This document shows positions 50,690-57,491 of a DNA stretch of 64,000 nucleotides, piece after piece (the first letter of the stretch is position 1; each line of letters opens with the position of its first letter). The position numbers were made by a program, and so were the translations under genes. The notes under the pieces were generated by a model. That model did no database searches and was not told the origin of the DNA. It saw nothing but the letters and a program-made list of their open reading frames with translations. The DNA comes from JAPHTQ01 sp050295975 (GTDB taxonomy: Bacteria; Pseudomonadota; Gammaproteobacteria; Thiohalomonadales; Thiohalomonadaceae), in contig JBNKQR010000003.1 in the NCBI GenBank assembly GCA_050295975.1, positions 1-64,000 on the forward strand. Reading direction: 5' to 3'.

Positions 50690-51364
50690 CTAAACCGCTT
50701 TGTGTGGAATGAACAACCCGCAACCCATTATTTGTAGTGCATGGGGTCCAACTCCGATTTCCTGTAGACGTACCGCATCAGCGAAAGAGAGATCGGCGAT
50801 TAACACACTTCGCGTCAACAGCTCCCCATCGGGAAGGGTAAAACGGGTCTCTTTGCCGCAGAGTAGCTTCTTGAAACTCAATCCCGCCGCTTTAAGTTCA
50901 GCAACCTGCTGCGCGACAAATTCCTCTTCGCTCTGTCCCGATTTGGTAACCGCCACATAACGGGAATAGAGCGTATTGGTCGCACTCAAAGGATGAGCCA
51001 CGCCCTCGCCTACTTCGATCTCGCTACCACCCACCTGTAGTCTCTGTCCGCTGAGAGCCATGGCATCTTCAATACGTTCCCTGGGCAGGCGCAGGATCAG
51101 CTTGGTACGGCGCGAGGGATATAGCACTTCACCACTACCGTGAGGACGCTCCCAGCCGTTACCTGAATCGGCGACAAAGATGAGATGCAAACCGGCTTGT
51201 GATTCCGTAGCAAACCAGGGCAGGGCCTGCTGTATCGCGTTTGAGAGTGCCCAGGCGTGATCAACCGGCAGGCTTTTGCAACGTATGGCGAACTGAAGAT
51301 CGAGCACATTCTCCGCTACAACGAATTGGCTGATGTCTGTCTCTTCCTCTTCCTGCCACATCAC
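50690..51364 (-). CDS. Orphan Cas6/Cmx6-like protein
   Basis: A 224-residue protein that closely resembles the type I-MYXAN Cas6/Cmx6 family: LQFAIRCKSLPVDHAWALSN, VADSGNGWERP, SRRTKLILRLPRERIEDAM, LLCGKE, TRSVLIADLSFADAVRLQE and the C-terminal Gly-rich MGCGLFIPHK are all recognisable. Cas6 enzymes bind and cut CRISPR repeat RNA through a RAMP fold. The His in VDHAWAL matches the conserved early His of the family. No CRISPR array, cas3, cas5, cas7 or cas8 gene is in this window, so this copy is isolated and probably does something else, perhaps binding an RNA. It starts 5 nt after the preceding gene's stop. Confidence 0.75.
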   Translation of the reverse strand: MMWQEEEETDISQFVVAENVLDLQFAIRCKSLPVDHAWALSNAIQQALPWFATESQAGLHLIFVADSGNGWERPHGSGEVLYPSRRTKLILRLPRERIEDAMALSGQRLQVGGSEIEVGEGVAHPLSATNTLYSRYVAVTKSGQSEEEFVAQQVAELKAAGLSFKKLLCGKETRFTLPDGELLTRSVLIADLSFADAVRLQEIGVGPHALQIMGCGLFIPHKAV

Positions 51365-51369
51365 GCGAT

Positions 51370-52074
51370 TTACTCCGGGAGCCTGGAGCGCAGTTCGTCA
51401 CGATCGAACCACCACTTATCCGCCGGAACCAGCACATCGAGAATCATCGCCAGGCGCGGCAGAAACTTGTCCGGCTCCTTCAATTCGAGACGGTCCATCC
51501 AGATGTCGAACAGCTCCTGAGTGTCACAGGCTCCATTGGTATAGCGGCGTGCCACCTGGCCCAACAGCTGGCCGGTGAAGAATTGTAGTTCGTCACGTTG
51601 CTTCTCTTTGGCCCGCATATCGACCAGATAGCAGGCCACCGCGGCGGCCACACCGGCGCCGTCGGAGTTATCCGGGGTCTCATCCACCAGGTGCTGCAGC
51701 ATAGCGACGCTCAGTTCCGGATCGATGGGATAGGTAACGCCTAGCCAGATACCGTGGGCCAGGGCGGCCACCGCATCATCCTTACCTGCCTGATAGATGA
51801 TGTCACACGCCTCGACCGCCTGTTGCCACTGCTCGTTTGCAATTGCAATATCGAGCGCCTCTTTCGCCGCTGTGTCTGCCTCGGCTTCGCGGCCTACCAG
51901 ATCGAGCAGGATATAGCCGCTATCCAGCAGCGGCTTGAGACGCTCCAGCCCACTCAGCGTAGCCAGGGCAGTTTCCAGTTCGCCAAGTTTAGTCACCAGC
52001 AGTTCACTGGACTGCACTGTATCCTCAGCACCCTCGGCTTCACGGTGATGGTCGTCGATGTTCAGATATTTCAC
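51370..52074 (-). CDS. Helical-repeat protein of unknown function
   Basis: A 234-residue acidic protein built from amphipathic helices. Pairs such as LETALATLSGLERLKPLLDS, AAKEALDIAIANEQWQQAVE, DDAVAALAHGIWLGVTYP, LSVAMLQHLVDETP suggest TPR- or Sel1-like repeats, but no consensus is clear. The tail VLVPADKWWFDRDELRSRLPE may be a separate contact segment. No signal peptide or active-site motif is seen. It belongs to the minus-strand operon between the 58-aa gene and the Cas6-like gene (5-nt spacing to the latter), so it may be a scaffold for one of these partners. Confidence 0.75.
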   Translation of the reverse strand: MKYLNIDDHHREAEGAEDTVQSSELLVTKLGELETALATLSGLERLKPLLDSGYILLDLVGREAEADTAAKEALDIAIANEQWQQAVEACDIIYQAGKDDAVAALAHGIWLGVTYPIDPELSVAMLQHLVDETPDNSDGAGVAAAVACYLVDMRAKEKQRDELQFFTGQLLGQVARRYTNGACDTQELFDIWMDRLELKEPDKFLPRLAMILDVLVPADKWWFDRDELRSRLPE

Positions 52075-52106
52075 GGCCGGTCCTATCTATATATATGGTG
52101 AGTCAA

Positions 52107-52283
52107 TCAGGTGAAGCTAGCTTCCAGGCGGTCTTCCCAGTTTTCCGGGGTGTCCGGATAGGGCGGCTTAACGTCGATGCGGAAGAACATCTCGCTCTTG
52201 GAGCGCTCCTTAACCACCTCCAGCAACTGGTCAAAGTTCTCTAACTGGGGGTTTTGGATCAGCACTTCGCTCAGATATAACAT
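52107..52283 (-). CDS. 58-residue protein heading the divergent operon
   Basis: A small gene supported by a near-perfect ribosome-binding site: GGAAGGAGG lies 5 nt before the ATG on the minus strand. The product begins MLYLSEVLIQNPQLENFDQL, continues with an EVVKERSKSEMFFRIDVKPP stretch, and ends in LEASFT. It is mixed helix/strand, acidic, and has no recognisable family. It ends 32 nt before the helical-repeat gene and lies directly behind the candidate promoter at 52314-52342. Its size means it is easily missed by gene finders. A role as partner or regulator for the other three gene products is inferred from position only. Confidence 0.75.
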   Translation of the reverse strand: MLYLSEVLIQNPQLENFDQLLEVVKERSKSEMFFRIDVKPPYPDTPENWEDRLEASFT

Positions 52284-52313
52284 GCGGCCTCCTTCCGAAT
52301 AGATCGCCTACAC

Positions 52314-52342
52314 AATATGTGCCCAGGTTGTGTACAACTCAA
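52314..52342 (-). promoter_or_regulatory. Candidate promoter of the divergent small operon
   Basis: On the minus strand TTGAGT (52342-52337) and CATATT (52319-52314) are separated by 17 bp, a moderate sigma-70 match. The spacer overlaps a perfect palindrome GTTGTGTACAAC (52327-52338) that could bind a regulator. The 58-aa gene starts 31 nt downstream. Confidence 0.4.
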
Positions 52343-52536
52343 GCTTAGTGGGCTCGATGCGGCGCGATAATACCACAGCAAAAAACATTCTCCAGACGGC
52401 CGAAACATCCTCCACAATTGGCGTCTATCCCCAATGCGCCGCACCAATCGCTTCAACTAGCGACCGTAATGATATGTTTTTTCAATACTTACTATTGCCG
52501 CGCTGTAATGAGTGTGGGGGGTAGTTAATACGGCCA

Positions 52537-52556
52537 TATATCCCATTTAGGATATA
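52537..52556 (+). promoter_or_regulatory. Inverted repeat upstream of dsrA
   Basis: TATATCC and GGATATA form a perfect 7-bp inverted repeat with a 6-nt A+T-rich centre. It lies about 195 bp before dsrA and has no T-run, so it looks like an operator and not a terminator. The regulator is unknown. Confidence 0.45.
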
Positions 52557-52751
52557 CGGTTACCTATCCCCTCCCCCATCAGAGCGGTTTTATTACCCCA
52601 TAAGAAACTCCTAAACTTCGCTCCATATTGAGAGCATCTGAAACCGGGGCTCATCAATGCATGCAGGAATTTTCAGAATCTGCAGCCTTTGGTAGGTCGC
52701 CTTGTCACAAGTAGACCGTTTGCCCATAAGTCTGACGGGAGTATCGAGAGA

Positions 52752-53996
52752 ATGGCCAAGAAAATGCACGACACACCTATGCTTGATCAGCTGGAAAGCG
52801 GCCCATGGCCTAGCTTCGTTACCGGCCTCAAGCGTCTGGCGAAAGACAATGACATGATGGTTGACCTGATGGGTCAGCTGGAAACCTCTTACAAGACCCG
52901 CAAGGGTTACTGGAAAGGCGGCACAGTTGGTGTTGTTGGTTACGGTGGTGGTGTTATCCCCCGTTTCACCGAACTGCACGACGAGAACAAGCAGCCCCTG
53001 TTCCCTGCCGCTGCTGAATTCCACACCCTCCGCATCATGCCCCCCGCCGGTATGCACTACGATACCGCTACCCTGCGCAAATTCTGCGACATCTGGGAAA
53101 AATACGGTTCCGGCCTGGTAGCTTTCCACGGCCAGTCTGGTGACATCATGTTCCAGGGCTGCACCACCGAAAACGTTCAACCCGCCTTTGACGAGTTCAA
53201 CGAAATGGGCTTTGACCTCGGCGGTGCTGGTCCGGCTGTCCGTACCGGTATGTCCTGCGTTGGTGCCGCACGTTGCGAACAGTCCTGCTTCGATGAGCAG
53301 CGCACTCACCGCACTCTGGTTAATGCCTTCCTTGACGACATGCACCGTCCGGCCCTGCCGTACAAAATGAAGTTCAAGGTCTCTGGTTGCGCCAACGACT
53401 GCATGAACGCCATCCACCGCGCTGACTTTGCTGTTATCGGTACCTGGCGAGACGACATGATCGTTGACCAGAACGAAGTTAAAGCTTTCGTTGAAGCCAA
53501 AGGCCGCAAGTACACTATCGATAACGTTATCAGCCGCTGCCCAACCAACGCTCTGTCCCTGAATGACGACGACACCCTCGACGTCAACAACAAGGACTGC
53601 GTACGTTGCATGCACTGCCTCAACGTGATGAACAAGGCCCTGAGCCCAGGTAACGACAAAGGCGCATCCATCCTCATCGGTGGTAAGCGTACCCTGAAGA
53701 TCGGCGACCTGATGGGCACCGTCATCGTTCCCTTCATGAAGCTGGAGAACGACGAAGACTTCGAAGCCATCGAGGAACTGGCTGGCAACGTTATCGACTT
53801 CTTCGCTGAAAATGCGCTGGAGCACGAGCGTACTGGCGAGATGATCGAGCGTATCGGTCTGGTTAACTTCCTGGAAGGCCTTGGCATCGATGTTGACCCC
53901 AACATGATTGCCAGCCCGCGCTCCAACTCCTACGTCCGTATGGATGGTTGGGATGAGGAAGCACAGAAGTGGGCCGAGCGTAAGGCCCAGGCCTGA
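52752..53996 (+). CDS. dsrA: Reverse dissimilatory sulfite reductase, alpha subunit
   Basis: A 414-residue siroheme-[4Fe-4S] enzyme subunit which, with DsrB, oxidises DsrC-bound sulfane sulfur to sulfite in the cytoplasm. Visible Cys motifs are CVGAARCEQSCFDEQRTH with the later SGCANDCMNAIHRADF, which bind the catalytic iron-sulfur/siroheme centre, and the ferredoxin insert CVRCMHCLNVMNKAL. Start at 52752 (MAKKMHDTPMLDQLESGPWP) agrees with other sulfur oxidisers; an in-frame extension from 52689 is rejected. The neighbouring dsrEFH and dsrL mark the enzyme as the oxidative type. It leads the operon. Confidence 0.98.
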   Translation: MAKKMHDTPMLDQLESGPWPSFVTGLKRLAKDNDMMVDLMGQLETSYKTRKGYWKGGTVGVVGYGGGVIPRFTELHDENKQPLFPAAAEFHTLRIMPPAGMHYDTATLRKFCDIWEKYGSGLVAFHGQSGDIMFQGCTTENVQPAFDEFNEMGFDLGGAGPAVRTGMSCVGAARCEQSCFDEQRTHRTLVNAFLDDMHRPALPYKMKFKVSGCANDCMNAIHRADFAVIGTWRDDMIVDQNEVKAFVEAKGRKYTIDNVISRCPTNALSLNDDDTLDVNNKDCVRCMHCLNVMNKALSPGNDKGASILIGGKRTLKIGDLMGTVIVPFMKLENDEDFEAIEELAGNVIDFFAENALEHERTGEMIERIGLVNFLEGLGIDVDPNMIASPRSNSYVRMDGWDEEAQKWAERKAQA

Positions 53997-54009
53997 GTCA
54001 TTGATTCAT

Positions 54010-54038
54010 GCGCAGGCGGTGTGAACTCCCGCTTGCGC
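54010..54038 (+). other. RNA hairpin between dsrA and dsrB
   Basis: GCGCAGGCGG pairs with CCGCTTGCGC (nine canonical pairs and one G-T) around a 9-nt loop. It is followed by AAAACTAATT and not by a T-run, so it is more likely a transcript-stability or processing element than a terminator. Confidence 0.5.
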
Positions 54039-54070
54039 AAAACTAATTAACTTTAGAGTTGGAGGTAAAT

Positions 54071-55141
54071 ATGTCTGCACCTCGTATGCCTGATGAGTGC
54101 GGTGTACCGGATCCGTTTCCGTTCATGCACCCGGTGCTGAAGGATAACTTCGGCCAGTGGAGCTACCATGATCGTCCCCGTCCCGGCGTGCTGCGTCACG
54201 TTGCCAAGAACGGTGACCAGGTTTGGACCGTCCGCGCTGGTACCCAGCGTCAAATGGACCTGTATACCATCCGCAAACTGTGCGACATCGCCGATGAGCT
54301 TGCCGAAGGTCACGTTCGATTCACCATGCGTTCCAACATCGAATTCATGGTTAGCGACGAAGCCAAGGTTGCCCCGCTGGTTGAGAAGCTGACTGCCGAA
54401 GGCTTCCCTGTTGGTGGTACTGGTCCTTCCGTGACCATGATCTCCCACACCCAGGGCTGGCTACACTGCGACATCCCCGGTACCGACGCATCGGGTGTTG
54501 TTAAGGCGCTGATGGATGAGCTGCACGAAGAGTTCATCAAAGAAGAGATGCCGAACCGCGTTCACATCACCACTTCCTGCTGCCAGATCAACTGCGGCGG
54601 CCAGGGTGATATCGCGATCAACATCCAGCACACCAAGCCACCCAAGATTAACCACGAGCTGGTTGCCAACGCCTGTGAGCGTCCGACCGTTGTAGCCCGT
54701 TGCCCGGTTGCTGCGATTCGCCCGGCCATGGTTAACGGCAAGCCGTCACTGGAAGTAGATGAGAAGAAATGCATCTGCTGCGGCGCCTGCTTCCCGCCCT
54801 GCCCGCCGATGCAGATCAACGATCCGGAACACTCCAAGCTGGCTATCTGGGTTGGTGGTAAGCACTCCAACGCCCGTTCCAAGCCGATGTTCCACAAGCT
54901 GGTTGCTGCTGGCCTGCCGAACAACCCGCCACGTTGGCCGGAAGTTGCTGAGACCGTCAAGAACATCCTGGCTGTCTACAAAGCGGACGCGAAGGATTAT
55001 GAGCGTATGGGTGACTGGGTTGAGCGTATTGGTTGGCCGCAGTTCTTCGAGAAGACCGGTCTGCCGTTCACCAAGTACCACATCGACAACTGGCGCGGTG
55101 GCCGTGTGAACCTGAACGCCTCTGCTCACATCCGTTTCTAA
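54071..55141 (+). CDS. dsrB: Reverse dissimilatory sulfite reductase, beta subunit
   Basis: A 356-residue partner of DsrA, carrying the catalytically active siroheme. Typical segments are FMHPVLKDNFGQWSYHDRPR, TVRAGTQRQMDLYTIRKLCD, FTMRSNIEFMV, TTSCCQINCGGQGDIAINIQ, and the ferredoxin motif CICCGACFPPCPPMQI, all in the expected order. Start at ATG 54071 is fixed by GGAGG at 54061-54065; TTG 54059 is rejected. It sits 74 nt after dsrA, with a hairpin in the gap, and 15 nt before dsrE. No odd residue is seen. Confidence 0.98.
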   Translation: MSAPRMPDECGVPDPFPFMHPVLKDNFGQWSYHDRPRPGVLRHVAKNGDQVWTVRAGTQRQMDLYTIRKLCDIADELAEGHVRFTMRSNIEFMVSDEAKVAPLVEKLTAEGFPVGGTGPSVTMISHTQGWLHCDIPGTDASGVVKALMDELHEEFIKEEMPNRVHITTSCCQINCGGQGDIAINIQHTKPPKINHELVANACERPTVVARCPVAAIRPAMVNGKPSLEVDEKKCICCGACFPPCPPMQINDPEHSKLAIWVGGKHSNARSKPMFHKLVAAGLPNNPPRWPEVAETVKNILAVYKADAKDYERMGDWVERIGWPQFFEKTGLPFTKYHIDNWRGGRVNLNASAHIRF

Positions 55142-55156
55142 TGAGGGTTTGAGATA

Positions 55157-55549
55157 ATGAAGTTTACTATTCAGGTTAATGAAGGCCCGTATCAGCATCA
55201 AGCCTCCGATTCTGCCTATCAGTTCACCAAGGCTGCGCTGGAGAATGGCCACGAAATATTTCGTGTCTTTTTCTACCACGACGGTGTGAACAACGCGACT
55301 CGCCTGACCACTCCACCACAGGATGACCGCAACGTCGTTACCCGCTGGGCGGAGCTGGCCAAAGCGCATGATCTGGATCTCGTAGTTTGTGTTGCCGCGG
55401 CTCAACGCCGCGGCATCGCCGACGCAGAAGAATCCAAGCGCAACGGCAAGGACGCGGATAACCTTCAGGAAGGTTTCCGTATCTCTGGTCTGGGTCAGTT
55501 GATCGAAGGCGGTATTCAAGCCGATCGACTGGTTGTATTTGGCGATTAA
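55157..55549 (+). CDS. dsrE: Sulfur relay protein DsrE
   Basis: A 130-residue subunit of the DsrE2F2H2 sulfurtransferase, which is homologous to TusBCD. It has the family's start KFTIQVNEGPYQHQASDSAY and the active Cys78 in VVCVAAAQRRGI, corresponding to the sulfur-carrying cysteine of Allochromatium DsrE. It receives sulfur from the TusA/rhodanese side and passes it to DsrC. Presence of dsrEFH is the marker for the sulfur-oxidising form of the pathway. dsrF starts 14 nt downstream. Confidence 0.97.
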   Translation: MKFTIQVNEGPYQHQASDSAYQFTKAALENGHEIFRVFFYHDGVNNATRLTTPPQDDRNVVTRWAELAKAHDLDLVVCVAAAQRRGIADAEESKRNGKDADNLQEGFRISGLGQLIEGGIQADRLVVFGD

Positions 55550-55563
55550 GCGAGGAGACTACG

Positions 55564-55974
55564 ATGAGTGAAGCGAATAAGAAATTCCTGTACGTCAATC
55601 GCAAGGCTCCTTACGGTACCGTTTATGCGCTTGAGTCTCTTGAAGTCGTACTAATCGGCGCCGCGTTCGAACAGAACGTAGAGCTGCTGTTCATGGACGA
55701 CGGTGTGTTCCAGTTGGCCAAAGGCCAGAACACCAAGGGTATCGAGATGAAAAACTTCTCCCCCACCTGGTCCGCTTTAGGTGACTACGACGTAACCAAG
55801 TTTTACGTCTCCAAAGAGTCACTGGAAGAGCGTGGTCTGACTATCGACGATCTCATGCCGATTACCTATGAAGATGAGAACGACGATTGGGCGGAAAAAG
55901 ATTCCATCATTCTCGTCAGCAAAGAAGAAATCTCTGCGCTGATGGAAGACCAAGATGTTGTTCTGAGTTTCTAA
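55564..55974 (+). CDS. dsrF: Sulfur relay protein DsrF
   Basis: A 136-residue TusC-like subunit of the DsrEFH complex. It has the typical KKFLYVNRKAPYGTVYALES start and FMDDGVFQLAKGQNTKGIEM. It contains no cysteine at all, consistent with a structural role in the complex, since the active cysteines are in DsrE and DsrH. AGCGAGGAGACTACG supplies the ribosome-binding site, and dsrH starts 12 nt after the stop. Length and sequence are normal for the family. Confidence 0.97.
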   Translation: MSEANKKFLYVNRKAPYGTVYALESLEVVLIGAAFEQNVELLFMDDGVFQLAKGQNTKGIEMKNFSPTWSALGDYDVTKFYVSKESLEERGLTIDDLMPITYEDENDDWAEKDSIILVSKEEISALMEDQDVVLSF

Positions 55975-55986
55975 GGGAGAGATGAC

Positions 55987-56286
55987 ATGTTGCACACTGT
56001 AAATAAATCACCCTTCGAAAAGAACAGTCTCGCATCCTGCCTGGAACATGCTGCAAAAGGCAGCGCGATCCTGATGATTGAAGATGGTGTATATGGCGCC
56101 CTTAAAGGCTCTGCCGTTGCTGACAAGGTAAAGAGCGCCATGGGTAACTCTACTGTATATGCCCTGGGCGCAGATCTGGAAGCCCGTGGTATTGCTGACA
56201 AAGTTATGGACGGCATCAAAGTGGTAGACTACGCGGGCTTTGTTGCCCTTGCCTGCGAGCATGACAAGGTTCAAGCCTGGCTGTAA
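55987..56286 (+). CDS. dsrH: Sulfur relay protein DsrH
   Basis: A 99-residue TusB-like subunit of DsrEFH. MLHTVNKSPFEKNSLASCLE carries Cys18, at the position of the conserved DsrH cysteine (Cys20 in Allochromatium vinosum). The remainder (GSAILMIEDGVYGALKGSAV, LGADLEARGI, VDYAGFVALACEHDKVQAWL) is the normal fold. It contributes to the DsrEFH hexamer that interacts with DsrC. The gene is preceded by GGGAGAG and lies 39 nt before dsrC. Confidence 0.96.
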   Translation: MLHTVNKSPFEKNSLASCLEHAAKGSAILMIEDGVYGALKGSAVADKVKSAMGNSTVYALGADLEARGIADKVMDGIKVVDYAGFVALACEHDKVQAWL

Positions 56287-56325
56287 TTCAGGCTAAAGAT
56301 AAACACTCTACGAGGAGATGATGAA

Positions 56326-56661
56326 ATGGCTACTATGAATGTTAACGGTCGTGAGCTGGAAGTCGATGAAGAAGGCTACCTGGTTGATCTGAGCCAGTGG
56401 GACAAAGACGCCGGCATCGAGCTTGCAAAAACAGAAAGCGTTGAGATGACCGATGCACACTGGGAAGTTATCGACTTCCTGCGTGAGTACTACGACGAAT
56501 ATCAAATCGCTCCCGCGGTTCGTGTTCTGACCAAGGCTATCGGCAAGAAACTGGGTGCCGAGAAAGGCAACAGCAAGTACCTCTACGAGCTGTTCCCTTA
56601 CGGTCCGGCTAAGCAGGCGTGCAAAATCGCTGGTCTGCCTAAGCCGACTGGCTGCATCTAA
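56326..56661 (+). CDS. dsrC: Sulfur carrier DsrC
   Basis: A 111-residue DsrC, the small protein that carries sulfur as a persulfide/trisulfide between DsrEFH, DsrAB and DsrK. The C-terminal arm KQACKIAGLPKPTGCI has both redox cysteines: Cys99 (CysB) and the penultimate Cys110 (CysA), ten residues apart. This contrasts with the cysteine-free paralogue at 50286-50624 on the other strand. GAGGAGATGATGAA before the ATG is a strong ribosome-binding site, suggesting high expression. A hairpin directly downstream could protect or trim its 3' end. Confidence 0.98.
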   Translation: MATMNVNGRELEVDEEGYLVDLSQWDKDAGIELAKTESVEMTDAHWEVIDFLREYYDEYQIAPAVRVLTKAIGKKLGAEKGNSKYLYELFPYGPAKQACKIAGLPKPTGCI

Positions 56662-56675
56662 GTAGTACCCCGGAC

Positions 56676-56696
56676 GGGGAGGGTTTTTCCCTCCCC
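56676..56696 (+). terminator. Hairpin after dsrC; partial terminator or mRNA stabiliser
   Basis: GGGGAGGG and CCCTCCCC form a perfect 8-bp stem with a five-T loop, starting 15 nt after dsrC. It is followed by TTCTTCC, a weak T-rich tail. It may uncouple abundant dsrC message from the membrane-complex genes downstream. Confidence 0.6.
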
Positions 56697-56729
56697 TTCT
56701 TCCAAATTCCGTAGCCCGGAGGGTCGAAA

Positions 56730-57455
56730 ATGTCAGTGCTCTATGCACTCCTTTTTTACGTTGCGACTGTGCTGCTGATCGTCGGTCTTGGTGTAAAGAT
56801 TCGCCAATACTGGTCCACGCCTGCACCGCTCAAGATTCCAACCACACCCGCGCCAACGACCCGTGGCGGCGTGGTGTTCCGTATGGCGCGCGAAGTCGCG
56901 CTGTTCGAAAGCCTGTTCAAATCCAATAAATGGATCTGGATCTTCGGCTACATGTTTCACATCGGTCTGGCTCTGGTGCTGATTCGCCATGCCCGCTACT
57001 TCGTTAGTGAGCCAGGTATGATTCTCACTTTCCTTCAGCCGTTCGGTATATATGGTGGACTGGCGATGGTTGGTGGCCTACTCGGTCTTTGGGCGCGCCG
57101 CATTATTGTAGAGCGCATCCGCTATATCACAGGCCCATCGGATCACCTTATCCTGGCTCTGCTGGTCGCTATCGGTTTCAGCGGCCTGATGATGAAGTTC
57201 GTTAAACACACCGACATCGTCGCTGTGAAGATCTTCTTCCAAAACTGGATGACTTTCCGCATCGGCGATCTGTCACTGCCACAAGACCCTGCACTGATGG
57301 TGCATCTATTTCTTGTCGCAGTACTGATGATCATTTTCCCGTTGAGCAAACTGCTGCATGCCCCCGGCGTGTTCTTCAGCCCGAGCCGCAACCAGGTAGA
57401 TAATCCGCGTGAAAAACGCCACCTGGCTGCCTGGGCCGCAGAGCTCGACAAGTAA
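56730..57455 (+). CDS. dsrM: DsrM, membrane cytochrome b subunit
   Basis: A 241-residue inner-membrane protein of the DsrMKJOP complex, related to the NarI gamma subunit of nitrate reductase. About five transmembrane helices are evident (YALLFYVATVLLIVGLGVKI, WIWIFGYMFHIGLALVLIRH, FGIYGGLAMVGGLLGLWARR, LILALLVAIGFSGLMMKF, VHLFLVAVLMIIFPLSKLLH). The His residues in FHIGLAL, IRHA, VHLF and LLHAP are candidate ligands for two b hemes. It exchanges electrons with the quinone pool and partners with DsrK. Ribosome-binding site GGAGGG lies upstream. Confidence 0.95.
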   Translation: MSVLYALLFYVATVLLIVGLGVKIRQYWSTPAPLKIPTTPAPTTRGGVVFRMAREVALFESLFKSNKWIWIFGYMFHIGLALVLIRHARYFVSEPGMILTFLQPFGIYGGLAMVGGLLGLWARRIIVERIRYITGPSDHLILALLVAIGFSGLMMKFVKHTDIVAVKIFFQNWMTFRIGDLSLPQDPALMVHLFLVAVLMIIFPLSKLLHAPGVFFSPSRNQVDNPREKRHLAAWAAELDK

Positions 57456-57491
57456 GTACGGCGAAACTGGACCAAGAACGAGGATAATCGC

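Larger units (their letters stand above)
52284..52751. other. Divergent regulatory region between dsrA and the small operon
   Basis: These 468 bases separate the minus-strand operon from dsrA. They contain the minus-strand promoter candidate (52314-52342), a 12-bp palindrome inside it, and the inverted repeat at 52537-52556 on the dsr side. Long, spurious open frames run through from dsrA on both strands and are rejected. I do not find a convincing -35/-10 pair for dsrA; the promoter may be regulator-dependent. TCTGACGGGAGTATCGAGAG before dsrA includes its ribosome-binding site. Confidence 0.55.

Noticed and set aside
52689..52751. N-terminal extension of DsrA by 21 codons
   Set aside because: Other DsrA proteins begin at the MAKKMHDTP position; the extension has no ribosome-binding site.
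50286..52751. CRISPR array near the Cas6-like gene
   Set aside because: No regularly spaced direct repeats are visible there or elsewhere in the window.
52611..53825. Long minus-strand ORF opposite dsrA
   Set aside because: Mirror frame of a highly biased coding sequence; no start signal, and dsrA is unambiguous on the other strand.
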